From Papilionanthe hookeriana x Papilionanthe teres (taxonomy: Eukaryota > Streptophyta > Magnoliopsida > Asparagales > Orchidaceae), in assembly GCA_022702705.1 (NCBI GenBank), contig CM040426.1, forward strand, positions 75,537,306 through 75,601,305: DNA of 64,000 nucleotides. Reading direction: 5' to 3'. Shown in pieces: positions 23,880 through 35,339 of the stretch (its first letter is position 1; the number at the start of each line of letters is the position of its first letter). The position numbers and the translations under genes are program-made. Under the pieces are notes generated by a model, which saw only the letters and a program-made list of their open reading frames with translations, ran no database searches and was not told where the DNA came from.

Positions 23880-25005
23880 ACATATTCAAGAGAAATTGCT
23901 ACTTTGAGAAAAAAATTGACCTCATACTTAATGCACTTTTGGAGCCAGTTCTTTAAAATTCTTGAGAATTTACTCATACTCGAGGCTATAAAGCCAAATC
24001 CTAAGATGAGGCAGTTCATATTAGACATGGCACCTCCAAATTATCTGAAAAGAATGTAAATTCTAACTAGGAAAATCACAGGCCTCAACAGGTTCATCTC
24101 GAAATAAAAATATTGTTGTTATCCTTGATTCAAGACTATTAGAGTTTTGAATCAATTTGCAATGATGGAAGAATGAGAGCAAGCCTTCGCAAAACCTAAG
24201 AAGTCACAATCATCTCTTTCTTTACTGCACAGTCCCATTTCTGGAGAGGTTCTATACATATATCTGAGAGCTGATAGAGAAGACACCAGTTCAGTGCTCA
24301 TACGAGAAGAGAATAGAAAAGTATTCTCGATCCACTACATAAGTAAAATACTTCAAGGTGCTAAACAAAAATACCAAATAATGGATAAACTTTCACCGAC
24401 GGTAAGAAAACTATGCTCCTACTTCCAAGCGCATAGTTCATGTCATAATCGAAATTCGTATTATCCAAGCCTGACCATTCAGGGAAACTAGTAAAATGGG
24501 ATGTGGAGAGCACATGTTTAATATTTTATACACATATAGAACATCGATCAAGGCCCAAACTATCATTGATTTTCTGGTTGATTTCTATGAGAGGTGATGA
24601 AAAGGGTAGCACGAATAAGAGACGGACTTTGGACACTCTATCTATATACAGTCTTGAGGAATTCGTGACAAGAAATAGGCATGGTCTTGTGTGGATACAC
24701 ACTCAGTCACTTAATCCAGCTTGATTTTGATGCTACTAAAATCAAGCAAAATATGAGGCATTGGTTGTTGGCCTAAGCTTCTCACTAGGAATTAGAATAA
24801 TGCACATTCTTATTCTGATTTTCAGATGTTGGTTAACCACTTCAGTGACTTATTTAGAACAAGGGATAAGATAATACTTAAATATCTGAAAAATGCTAAA
24901 GCAAAAATAAGTAAACTTGAGCATTTCCATATTGAACATATCCTGCGAGAATAAAATAAATTTGCTGATCTATTGTTTAAAAGGGAATACATTAGCAGCT
25001 AATGG
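23880..25005 (+). pseudogene. Ty3-gypsy (Tat-type) RT end, RNase H and aRNH remnant
   Basis: Read with frame changes, this gives the end of a gypsy reverse transcriptase (AIKPNPKMRQFILDMAPP, 23980-24035; GLNRFISK-like), a connection region (EQAFAKPKKSQS), the RNase H start (SGEVLYIYL, then SVLIREENRKVFSIHYISK, 24290-24350), and a second RNase H-like segment (LDFDATK with SDFQMLVNHFSDLF, about 24720-24870; FHIEHILRE, about 24925). A second, archaeal-type RNase H after the first is a mark of the Tat lineage. Integrase is missing and many stops are present. A family B LTR border lies upstream at 23368, probably of the same element. Confidence 0.8.
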
Positions 25006-25019
25006 TTTGTGAACTTGCA

Positions 25020-25915
25020 TCAACCCGCCATCAAAGAAGCTGAAATTGTAAATTTGGAGAACATATGATAGTGTAACCATGCACCTCACTTATGTTACAA
25101 CGATGTTTTCTGAAGAAACACTTCGATGATGAAATAACAATGTACCCTTCATACGATGCAATGGTGTCTCCAGAAGACCGTGTAACAATGTACCCCAAAT
25201 ACAATGCAATGAAACACTTCGATATGTTGAAAAACGCATCCCACATATGGTGCAACCATGCCTCCTAAAATTAGTATAACAATGCAATCCTAAATTTTTT
25301 TACTTTTTCAAGACTCTCGAAGCTCTCTCCTTTCAGCCCACCACTACGACCTACGTGACCAACTACGGTCTACGTGGCTCACAGTTGTTGCAGCTCCCGA
25401 ATCCAGCCTTTACGGCCTACGCACGTCATCATAGCTAACTACCACGACCTATGTGAACAACTACGACATAAGTAGCTAACAACTCATGCAGCTTCAAATT
25501 GTGACTTCTACTACCTACGAATGTCATCACAACTCACCACAACGATCTATGTGAACAACTATGGCCTAAATGATCCACAACTGGTACAACTCTTGACTCT
25601 AACTGTTGCGATGTACGGACGTCGTCATAGCTCACCACTACGGCCTATGTGGTCCTTAACATGCATAACTTACGTGGCTCATAGCTCGTACATCAGTCAT
25701 CAAAACTCATCACTATGACCTCTATGACCAACTACGATCTACGTGGTTCATAGCTCTTATAACTCCTGACGCTGGCCTCTACGACCTATGAACATCTTCA
25801 CAGCACACACTACACTCTACGAGACCAAATCGGCCTACATGGTCCACAGCTCGTGCGGATCCCGGCTCCGGCCTCTGTAGCCTACCAACTTCATATCTCA
25901 CCACTATGAGGAGTT
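25020..25915. repeat. Degenerate tandem repeat block after gypsy pol
   Basis: 25030-25290 consists of variants of GTGTAACAATGTACCC and CATACGATGCAATGG. 25310-25900 consists of variants of CACTACGACCTACGTGAACAACTACG, about 55-80 bp apart. The two-part layout equals 7420-8050. Following the Tat pol remnant directly, it may be noncoding internal or LTR sequence of that element. Confidence 0.5.
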
Positions 25916-26071
25916 CGGTCATACATACATACATATACATATATATAACTTTTTATAATTTTATCTGTTATTTGTTTTTATAAGAATAAAATTATTAAAA
26001 ATCATCCTTTATGTTTACTTTTGAACAAGAAGGCATTACTCATTTAACTCAGCTCCCATAATTTAAAGGCA
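25916..26071. other. Upstream region of the ERF gene
   Basis: AT-rich with a short CATACATA/TATATA tract at 25921-25950. No transcription factor site was assigned. Confidence 0.4.
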
Positions 26072-26079
26072 TATAAATA
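26072..26079 (+). promoter_or_regulatory. TATA box of the ERF gene
   Basis: TATAAATA, 62 bp before the ERF start codon, followed by a GA-rich 5' leader (26120-26140, GAGAGAGAGAGAGGGAGAG). Its position suits a short 5' UTR. Confidence 0.7.
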
Positions 26080-26140
26080 GGAACGACCAGAGAGAGTGGA
26101 AGGCAGGTAGGCGCCAACGTAGAGAGAGAGAGAGGGAGAG

Positions 26141-26614
26141 ATGGGAAGAAACTTGTATTCCCGGAGACCAGCCGTTTCAGAAGAGAGGAGAGTATCCGCA
26201 TCCAGGTGCAAGGACAGAGCTTACAGAGGAGTGAGGATGAGAAAGTGGGGAAAGTGGGTGGCAGAGATAAGGGAGCCCAACAAACGCTCAAGGATCTGGC
26301 TAGGCTCCTACTCCTCCCCTGTCGCCGCCGCTCGAGCTTATGATACTGCCGTCTACCTCCTCAGAGGCCGCTCCGCACTCCTCAACTTCCCCGACGAGCT
26401 CGCCGCAGAAGATTCCGGCGAAGCCAACACCGCCCTCTCAGCCGCCTCAATCAGAAAGAAAGCCACTGAGGTTGGGGCTCGCGTCGACGCCCTTCAGCAG
26501 CAGAAGCAACAGGCGCCGCCGCCCCTGCTTCCGCCGCCGTGGCCTCGTCCTGATCTCAACGAGCAGCCTAGCCCTGAGTTCACAGAAGAAGAGTTGATTT
26601 ATGCCCGATTTTAA
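26141..26614 (+). CDS. DREB-type AP2/ERF transcription factor with C-terminal EAR motif
   Basis: Complete, intronless, 157 residues. A single AP2/ERF DNA-binding domain spans residues 28-84, with YRGVRMRKWGKWVAEIREP, the RIWLGSY strand and the AAARAYDTA helix. Within it Val40 and Glu45 occupy the positions that distinguish DREB-type (V14, E19) from ERF-type (A14, D19) proteins. Residues 138-143 read DLNEQP, a DLNxxP EAR repression motif near the C-terminus. This combination and the small size fit ERF group II (DREB A-5-like), which are mostly repressors recruiting TOPLESS-type corepressors. The N-terminus is basic; the segment at 120-137 is proline-rich. A TATA box and GA-rich leader precede it, and the start is the first ATG after them. 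A foldback element lies 76 bp after the stop. The exact orthologue cannot be named. The DNA target (DRE/GCC-like) is inferred from the family. Confidence 0.93.
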   Translation: MGRNLYSRRPAVSEERRVSASRCKDRAYRGVRMRKWGKWVAEIREPNKRSRIWLGSYSSPVAAARAYDTAVYLLRGRSALLNFPDELAAEDSGEANTALSAASIRKKATEVGARVDALQQQKQQAPPPLLPPPWPRPDLNEQPSPEFTEEELIYARF

Positions 26615-26689
26615 GCTAGAGAAATATAGGTATCTTAAAATTGGCTGCTTTCACGGGCTTCTTTGTAAAAAATTGAGGCAAAAAGAGGA

Positions 26690-26910
26690 GAAATATTTAT
26701 GTAGGGGTTATTCAGATGTTATTGGAGTTATGTCTGTGTTATTGGAGTTAATACTCTCAATAACCTCACAATAACCTTTATATACTTGTAGGTTATTGAG
26801 GGTATTAATCCCAACAACACGGACATAGCCCCCCAATATCTTCTGAATAACCTTCGTATGCATGCACGCAGTTCTGCGTGTGTACTCCGTACCTAAATAT
26901 TTCTTCTACA
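26690..26910. mobile_element. Foldback MITE just downstream of the ERF gene
   Basis: The outer inverted repeat GAAATATTTATGTA (26690) pairs with GAAATATTTAGGTACGG read from 26909. The inner arms GTTATTGGAGTTAATACTC and AATAACC words pair with GAGGGTATTAATCCC and GGTTATTG. It shares the AATAACC/GGTTATT content of 841-1045. It lies where the ERF 3' UTR is expected, so it could be transcribed. Confidence 0.6.
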
Positions 26911-27344
26911 AGAGAAGGGAAAGGGAATTGATTTTTTAACCGTGCGTTTGGTTTGTAGGTATTGAAGGTAACTGAGATGGATTTTTATTGAATTGATACT
27001 TTGGGTTTTATTTTATAAAGATTTACATAAATAACACTTGATTATTATATGTTAAATTGCAATATTTTTTATACCTATATAAAATATTACAAACTGTAAA
27101 TTGTAATGAAAAAATTACAATAGTAATATAAAAATATTACAAACGGTAAATTGACTAAATTCTACTTTTAGTGGGAATCTTAAAATGGGGATGAAAGGAA
27201 TGTTGACGCATGCATTTCACATTGTTTCCTTGAGATAAGCTCTCCACTTCTATTGAGAGTCCGGTTTCACTTTAGGATTTAGTAGAATATGTCTCATTCA
27301 TTTATAGGTTGGGATTTATTCATAGAACTATTGTTTATGAGTAA

Positions 27345-27543
27345 GGGTGCGTCTGGAGCAGTTAATTTGTTGCGGCGGCGTTTTGAGAACGCCACCTCAC
27401 CTTTTGGAAACTGCATTTTCATAGCTTATCCGAAAACGCAGTGAGATTTTTACACCAAACGTGGAACGCAGGTGGAGATCTGCGGTCTGCATTTTCGAAT
27501 AAGTAGCTTATTTGGATAAACAGAAACTGCCCCAAACGCACCA
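27345..27543. mobile_element. Harbinger-like MITE with TAA target duplication
   Basis: 199 bp, left end GGGTGCGTCTGGAGCAG, right end CTGCCCCAAACGCACCA, flanked by TAA on both sides (27342-27344 and 27544-27546). The 3-bp TWA duplication and GGGTGCGTTTGG-type ends fit PIF/Harbinger (Tourist-like) elements. The reverse complement matches 5938-6133 internally. Confidence 0.75.
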
Positions 27544-27546
27544 TAA

Positions 27547-29540
27547 ATCTGATTCATTTTTGCTAAATATTACAATTAAAAAAGGAGAATATGAAAAATT
27601 AAAATTACATAGAAATCTAAACTTGTATCATACTATTGTTTATGAGCAAGTCTTGACCATTGCAGTCATTCTCTGGATGTAGCTTGCATTCAGACTCTGA
27701 ACATAATATTTTTTCTAGCCTTTCAGACAAGATGAGATGGCAAGTAGTTCTTTTCGATCTCACGTGGAAAAAGTCTTAACAAAAATAAATAACAGTAAAA
27801 AAAAGAGCAATTACATACATAATACCTGAAAGTTGCTATTTACAAATCAATCATTCTCTTTTAACCCTTTTTAAAATTCTCACTTAAATATCAAAATTTA
27901 TGACAAACCTTAACTCATATTTTTATCAATTTCTCAATGATTTGATCGTGACATACATTAATGTACCAATTCGATAGTTAAAAAAAAAAACACCTGGAGG
28001 CTGTATGGTTAATTTAAAAATATCAATAATCAATTTCATGTACAGCGAAGTTGTAAAGTTATCTTCAACTCAAACTTATTAGTCATCAAACTTGATAAGA
28101 TTTGTATGTGAATCGGAGTCAATATTATGATATCATATTATAAACATGCCTTCAACTTGCATGAACATTTTGAATGAGTAATAAGGGGCTTCACAGCTTT
28201 CAAATATCATATTGATAACTTTATTATCTAGCATCCTCTTTTTTGATGTAATAAATTAATCATAATACTAGACTTTGCTTCCATTCATTATTTCAAGTCA
28301 TTTGGACATTAGATAAAGTTATAGACAAATCAATGAGGTAATAGAATGACATATGAACTTCAACGTACAATTACAAGATACATAAGCATGAAGATTACTA
28401 ATGCTTCAAATTTTCTAAGCTCCACCAAGATGCTGACTGAGGGATGCAACTAAGCATAATTTGTATGAATTTTAAGCATGATTGAGTTGCACACACTATA
28501 TTATTAGTCTTATATTACTTGACATAGCTTCGACATAAGCGTTCAAGACAATATTTGTTAGAAAAAATAGTGCATACTCCTAAATTATCTTGAATTATAC
28601 GCCTTAATGAGATTTCAAATGCTTCATCTACATCACACTGTGATTTGCTTGGATGAAGTTGTTTAAAAAAACATTTTGATGTATTGCCTCAGACTTAAAC
28701 GTCAAACATTATCACATTTTGATGTGTTACCGTCACTCTTATCCTCTCTTAAATCTTATCTAGAGGCACTATCCATTATTTTATATATTTTAAGAATAAG
28801 ATCTAATTTCACTATTGATAATGGAAGGGTTTCAATTAAGATGATATCCATATAAGTGTACAAATGGAGCCAACGTTAAGGTATAATGGACATTGTAGCA
28901 TTAGAAAAAAAATTTTGATAGATAATGTTGAAAATAACAATTAGAAGCATAAGAATCCATCGACATATGCTTAGGTCTATTTAGGCGAAAAAATATTTAA
29001 CTACACATTACTATAGAAGAATTTTATAAACATTAAACTCTTACACATCTAAATTACTAATTGATAGATTTGCTTGCTTTTCTTCATCAATAATGTAGGT
29101 TTTTGTGTTACTATGTTCAACATGATCGTAACCAATTTGTATAAGCCCATATGCTTCCAACTAATATTTGCTCAATTCCAACATATACAATCAAGTGTGT
29201 GTGAACTATATCATTGTCACTCTAAGATATATATATATAATCTAGTGGGATCCACTTATGTCATCTTCTTTGTAAAGATTAAATTAAATACTAATCTTTA
29301 AAAGAGGCATATAAGGAGATTATACTTCATATAAATTTAAGGACAAAATAATAGATAGTAGTTTAGCCATCGTCATATGTTGAAGTCAACTGTCAATCAC
29401 TTATTGTTTGATACTATCAGAGCTATTGAAAAAAATAAATTAATATCTCATCAACAATTTTATGTCATTTGGCAAGAATCTCGAGGCAATTAGCGCTGAT
29501 CTCTGAATATTTTTTTAGTCCAAAAAATTTAAAATCAAAT
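27547..29540. other. AT-rich intergenic DNA, no gene seen
   Basis: Nothing coding recognised. 27800-27970 is an inverse copy of the dispersed repeat at 8125-8295. Confidence 0.45.
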
Positions 29541-30200
29541 AGAGTTGGACCTGGAGCTAGTTCGCAAAGGAGCTAAATTCAAATTTTGCTTCAAATTAAA
29601 GACCCGACAAATGCTTCCCTCTCTCGCATTCGCCAACTGCCGTCAGCCACCGCTTGTCGAACACCATCCACCACCATCGACCACCCCTGCTCAATGCAAT
29701 GAAACCCCTCCTAGAGTCGCTATGTACATGAAAGAGTAATGAAGCACCGTACAGAGTAAGCAGAGTAACGAAGCACCCTACAGAGTAAATACCAATGTCA
29801 AGGAGTAATGAAGCACCCTGCGTGTAGTGCATCATCCAAAAAATTGTGCAATGACACAACTCAGAGACGGTGTGCCAAAGTTCCATAAACAACTTCCAAT
29901 TACAACTACTCCAGTTTGTGAGACAATAAATTCTTCTGCATACAACTACAGTACTTTGAGAAACTATGTAACCCTTTCCATTCTATGGGACAAAGATTTG
30001 AGCGTATACTTATCAACTTATACTGGATCATTCTGACTTGGTTGTACATTGTTATTTTTTTTTCCCTTTTTTGATTTTTATGTAATTTATGTTGTCTTTA
30101 CATGTCACCTCAATTGTGTGTGTGTGTACTGGACTTTTGTGCAATGCTAAGATGCTAAATAGCCACTCTATTGACATGAATCTTCCGAAAAATATTAGTT
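29541..30200. repeat. Small GAAGCACC tandem repeat and flanks
   Basis: AGTAATGAAGCACC, AGTAACGAAGCACC and AGTAATGAAGCACC recur about 35-45 bp apart at 29739-29820. The same word opens the repeat block at 7420. Short open frames here have no known similarity. Confidence 0.4.
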
Positions 30201-32700
30201 TGATGTTGATTGTGTAAAAGGCAATACAACCACTGAAGGACTTGCAAAACTTACTGAATGGCCACCAAATGCAACACTACTAGCAACAAAGGAGCATCCT
30301 GCTCCAACACCCACAATTCAAGGAGGAAGTCACAGAGTTAAGGACGTCAAATCTCCACCTCTTCCCACCCTCGAATACTTTATCCTGCTCGTAAAGGCAC
30401 CTCGGGCCCCTCTTTCGAGGATCGAGGTTGTAGAATACAAGAGTCTCAGATTGAGATTCTTCAGCTCCAATAGAGGCTCGACGGTTGATGCTCACAAAGC
30501 TAAATGGAGCTTACTTACCACCACTTCAACAACCACCGATAAATGCTTAGCTTGAGCATACTCATACTAAGCCCCCTCCTTACAATGGAACCATTTTTAT
30601 GCTATGTTGGGATGCCGACTTCCTTAACTCTGCGAGTTCCACTCATCAATCTTGCGCAGTTAGACTAACTGGTCATTATCCTATAATCGTAGAAAACTTG
30701 ACTATGTTGATCTTACTGCCCTGAAAACTTAATCCATGAAGATCTACAATGCCTGGTTTGGAAGTGTTCCCTTTGTGGGATAGGAATCGCTTACATGCTC
30801 CTCGCAACTTCCAAGGGCCTACACCCTTGACTAAGGCAATCCTACAACAACCTATTCTAGTGGGATTCAAACTCCCTAATATTAATTCATATGAATATGT
30901 AGTGAACCCTTCTGAACATGTTGACCATATAAAACCATCACGCACATTCAAAATGTCTTTAATTTGCTTCTCTGCCAAGTGTTTCCCACCACTCTGGGGG
31001 TACAAGCTTGTACTTAGTTCTACTCTCTCCTGAGGGGCACCATCCACATCTTCAATGAGCTTGTCAGGCTATTTGTAAATGAGTTCATAGTGAACAGAAG
31101 GATCATCAAAGATTCATCTCATAATTTAGGAACTTTCTAGAATGAGGGAGAATCACAAGGGATACTTTTACAGATTTTTTATCGAAGCTCGTTAAATTCC
31201 AAGGGTAGATCCTAAATTAATAAAAAGAGTCTTTCTTTGAGTTCTCCACCCTAGAGACCTTTGTAATCATCATTTATATAGGAGATGTTTTACCCTTACA
31301 CAAACTTCATGCATCTTATCAATGCCCAAATCACTATAGATGAGGCCATCAATTCACTCAAAAAGTAATTCCAGCAGTTTATGGGCTAGCATAAGAATAA
31401 CCCTGTAGAGACTAATCAAATCTCATAGCGAAGGAAATCTGATCAAAAAGAGAATTGTAATCTCCCTCCTTGGCTTAGGAGCCAACAACATGAGTCTCGA
31501 CCAAAGAAGGAGCATATGTCACTCAGCCCGCCATGTGTCAACATTCTGATGGCTATCAAGGATGAGAAATTGTTAAGTGATCTCTCCCTTTGAACCCCAA
31601 CTCAAGGAATTAGGAGCAATAGTGTCACTTATATCGAAAGTGTGGTCACACCACTGAAGCATGTTAATAACTCTAGAATGAAATCAAAATATTGTTTAGG
31701 TCTATTTGTGCAAAAAAACCAACTAATACATATAACACTTTCAATAGAGGGGCAACAAATTGCAAAGACATGTGATTATATATGGACGTTTCTTCATTCA
31801 ATGCCCTTTTCTAATGGACTCGAAGATCCAAATTATTTTATTCTTTTTTCTTTTCTATTTTTATATAGTAATAGTATACTAGATAATAAAGTAGACTAAA
31901 TATAGACCAAATAGAAAAGTAAACTTGTCGAGTCAAAGTCATAAACTAGACCTATTTGGTTTGCGACCCAATAGAAAAGAAAAATAAAGTAACCATTAAA
32001 ACCCTTAATTATCCACAGATTCTCAATTTTTTCATATCTTTAAATTGAATATTAAATAATGGTTACCAAGAAATGAAAACCCCTTAGCAACATGTGAGTC
32101 TTCAAATCTTTGGTGAATTCAAACAATCACTAGAGGTCCATCATTATCTGATCAAGCTCTCATCATCGCACCTAAGGAACCAATGCAAAAGAAACCACAC
32201 TTCAAGCCTACCACTTCAAGAATTCTGATATTGATGGAGTCCAGAACGCTCAACAATACCCTCTCATCACTAGTGCAGGAATTGATGAACCATGCTACAA
32301 TGTGAAGAGAGTCGTGATTGACAATGACATCTATGTTGACATCTCATTTAACTCAACCTTCCTCAATTTGGGGTGGACTGGGGAGAAAATTCAACCTGCA
32401 TCTAGGCTATTATATGAGTTTGATAATCAATCGATAAGAGTAAAAGGAAAGACCAATCTTCTCATCGTAATGAGAGAATCTTTCTGATAGATCACTAATC
32501 CATCCAGTTTATGGTTGTTATGTCAGAATTGACATACAACACCATCTTCGATATACTTATCCAATATATCTTCAACATCATCACTTATGTATTACACCTC
32601 AAGTTGAAGATTCCAACCCCAGTCAGAATTGATGTTGTTCGTTGTTGACTGTTGACCTTATTTTTAGTCAACATCTCTTCTTCCCACTCTTCCTTATCTA
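30200..32700 (+). pseudogene. Ty3-gypsy gag and protease remnant
   Basis: Gag-type blocks are readable across frames: IFNELVRLFVNEFIVNRR (about 31050-31105), RIIKDSSHNLGTF, EGESQGILLQIFYR, and DVLPLHKLHASYQ (about 31285-31325), typical of plant gypsy Retrotrans_gag. A zinc-knuckle-like YRKCGHTTEAC follows near 31632-31664. A protease-like segment lies at 32290-32490: VKRVVIDNDIYVDISF, where gypsy proteases normally read DNGSSAD, so the catalytic D-S/T-G is lost. Then LNLGW and the flap-like LLYEFDNQSIRVKG. Several stops; pol is not found after it. Orientation and family type match the Tat pol remnant at 24 kb, but they are too far apart to be one simple element. Confidence 0.7.
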
Positions 32701-33540
32701 GACATAAGTTTCATATATAGAGCCCCTAAATGATGAAGTTTGGTTCGGGATTTACTTGAGTAGGCTTTGCTTATGGGCCTTAGTTGGTTGACTTAGGCTT
32801 GGGATTCACTTATATTAAAGTTCCACCCCAAAAATAATGAAATTTTAAGAAAAATAATTATTATTTTTTAAGATAAAATTAAATGAAATCAATACTAAAG
32901 TTTAAAAACCTAGTTTTAAATTCAAATAAATCTTAAACTTAATATTAAAAAAAAATTACTTAAAAATTTTAAATATTCATCAAATCGAGGGCAGGAGGTG
33001 GCGTGTACATGGTTGGCATGACTAAGCAGGTCGTGGTGGGTTAGGTCGTGCTGATATGATTGTCAGCACTGGTTGGTAAGTACATCAAGTCGACTTGGTC
33101 CAAAATCAGTTCAGCGTCGGGTTAGGCCAAAACCAAAATCAAGCCAGGTCACCGTGGGTCTGGTTGAGCGGCACGATTATGTTTAAATGTTTGCTTGGCC
33201 GCATGTGCGTTCCCTTGCACTCACAAGGGAAAATGTATGCACGCGTGTTTGTGTTTACAGGGCTGCCAATCCCCAAAATTCAAATTCTTGTCTTTATTAT
33301 TTTTTTGGATTTCTCGGGCTAAAGCAAAAACACACTTCTTTTGTGGAATGTTTGGAGTCCCTTGGCCTATCGTTGTGTCAACCCCGGAGTTCTTTTTGCA
33401 CCTCTTTTCCCCATATTCCAGTGCTAGTGTTGCACAACCTCTGAAGTTCCCTTGGTCTGTTGTTGTGTCTCTTTCTGTGTTGGTGTTGTGCTACCCCTGA
33501 AGTTTATTTTGTGTTATAGGAAAAGATTTTTCGTGCTTAT
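32701..33540. other. Noncoding DNA between gypsy remnants
   Basis: No gene recognised. The words CCCTTGGTCTGTTGTTGTGTC and CCCTTGGCCTATCGTTGTGTC at about 33360-33470 are local repeats. Open frames at 33095-33500 overlap each other and have no known similarity. Confidence 0.4.
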
Positions 33541-33544
33541 AAAA

Positions 33545-34250
33545 TGTTGAAGTCTAGGGGAATCCGTCCCCCCAATAATCAGAGAAAATATCAAAATCTA
33601 GAGGCGGCAATATCGATGCTTACATAGGATAATTTGATATTGTTTTGGAAGAGGTTTCACTTTCCAAATAATATGGTGGTGAAACTACCAAGTCTGAGTG
33701 ATCGAGTTGGTTCTCCCACTCTTCCATACATTGCAAAACATGAGGAAGATATGCGAGTTGGTCTACGGTTTTCAGATGTGCTTGAACTTATGAAGATTTT
33801 AAAAACTATCAATGTTACCATTACACAGTTGTCATGCCAGGCAATGATGATCATTATCAGGCTGATCACCTATTTTAAAAAAACATGGAGTCAAACTGAC
33901 ACCAGAAATCTTACCTAGTATTGGTGGGTTTCATTGCTACGTACCTAGAAAGAGATCCTCTAGATGTAAGGTATTAGATCTTTGTACAAAGGATCCAATT
34001 TGGTACTGGTTTATGAGATTCCTCATTGTGAAAAAAGACTGGGGATTTTGTGAGAGTCGGGGGAGACTACAACAACTGCCTATTTCTCTCTATATTAAGC
34101 TATATGAGATACTGCAGATGCTCGATTTTTACGACATTAGAGATCTTCTGTTTGAGATACATTATATTAACAACTTCGTGAACGCAGACATATTTTTTAA
34201 GATAGGAATCTTCATTAATTTTGGACGGTCTTCTGCGATGATATAAAAAG
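33545..34250 (+). pseudogene. Possible gypsy-type transposon N-terminal protein remnant
   Basis: The frame 33634-33918 (FHFPNNMVVKLPSLSDR, then VGLRFSDVLELMKILK and VTITQLS) and, after frameshifts, 34013-34246 resemble the plant 'putative gypsy-type transposon' proteins, which begin with a loop such as FRVGLRFPLH...L...QLHPN. Interruptions at 33918-34012 show decay. Identification is from memory of the family pattern only; an unrelated dead gene is possible. Confidence 0.4.
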
Positions 34251-35339
34251 AATTTGAGAAGAACTGACCCGAGCTAACTCCTATTGTACCAGTGAAGTAG
34301 CCATTGTATGACAACGACCGCGAGATCCTCCCTTTGAAGCAGAGTAAGAAGAGTGATGGGGAAAATAAAAATCCTTCGAGCAGTTTTTTGAAGATCCATA
34401 TTCCGGAGAGTGTGTCGAATCATTCATACAGAGATACCTACAAGTCGATGAATTTGGAAAGTTCTTTTTGTTGTGACAATTTTCTGTATTCCACATTCAT
34501 TTGATTATATGACATGAATTATTTATTTTAGATGTCTCATATATATCAAGCCTGCCATTGATTCTATTCCTCTACATCTGTGCAACGTGCTGGCGTTTCA
34601 TCTATCCTTATGGCCGAAGAAAATCTTATATTCATCAAAATGATCATATTCGGATCCTTCCGATTACCATGACAATTATATCTTCTGCAGTTGCAGATTC
34701 CAATCATCTAATCATTCAAATGACTAAGGTTTGTCATTAAAAAAATGTTTTTTAAAATGTAAAATACAATTAATTGCAATAATCTAATATGAATTAGATT
34801 ATTAGGATCAATAAATATCTAAACATCATAATAACTGAAGATAATCTGAATTCAAAAGTAATCTGAATCTGCTCCATAAGCAATAGAATAAGAATCTCTC
34901 TATCTGGTCTGTAATAAATTTATGTATGTGTATTCTTTTAGTATTTATTAATACCATGCCAACTAACCTGCAACTTAGTCCTCATCATCACAAGTTTGTT
35001 TAAGCTTCTAATTCATAATCCTCTTGTTGTTGTGGTTGCTCAACGTAATCATCTCAAAAGTGTAACGGCTCATTGGATCCAAAATTTCCATACTATTTAA
35101 CAAGATTTGTTGAGGGCATTGGTTCACCTTCTCAACCTAAACTTTGAGGAACCTTTGTCTGTCTCTCGGCCGATTTATTTATTTTTTACTGATTGGAATT
35201 AACATAAATAATATGGGTGGCTTGAAATATTAAGAACATTTTGCAAATGAGAGCTGTTGTAACAATTAAAGACAAACTTTCAGCAAAAAGGTAATACTCA
35301 AACTAATACAGCCAATGCAGGATTATGGTGCAGTTTAAT
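34251..35339. other. AT-rich intergenic DNA, no gene seen
   Basis: No recognised coding region. Small frames at 34304 and 34558 have no similarity I know. Confidence 0.4.

Noticed and set aside
26049..26291. Minus-strand frame over the ERF gene start, and the plus frame at 26340-26597
   Set aside because: Out-of-frame shadows of the well-supported AP2/ERF gene.
30676..31047. 123-codon minus-strand frame
   Set aside because: It lies opposite the gypsy gag remnant, whose plus-strand reading matches known gag blocks; it is a shadow.
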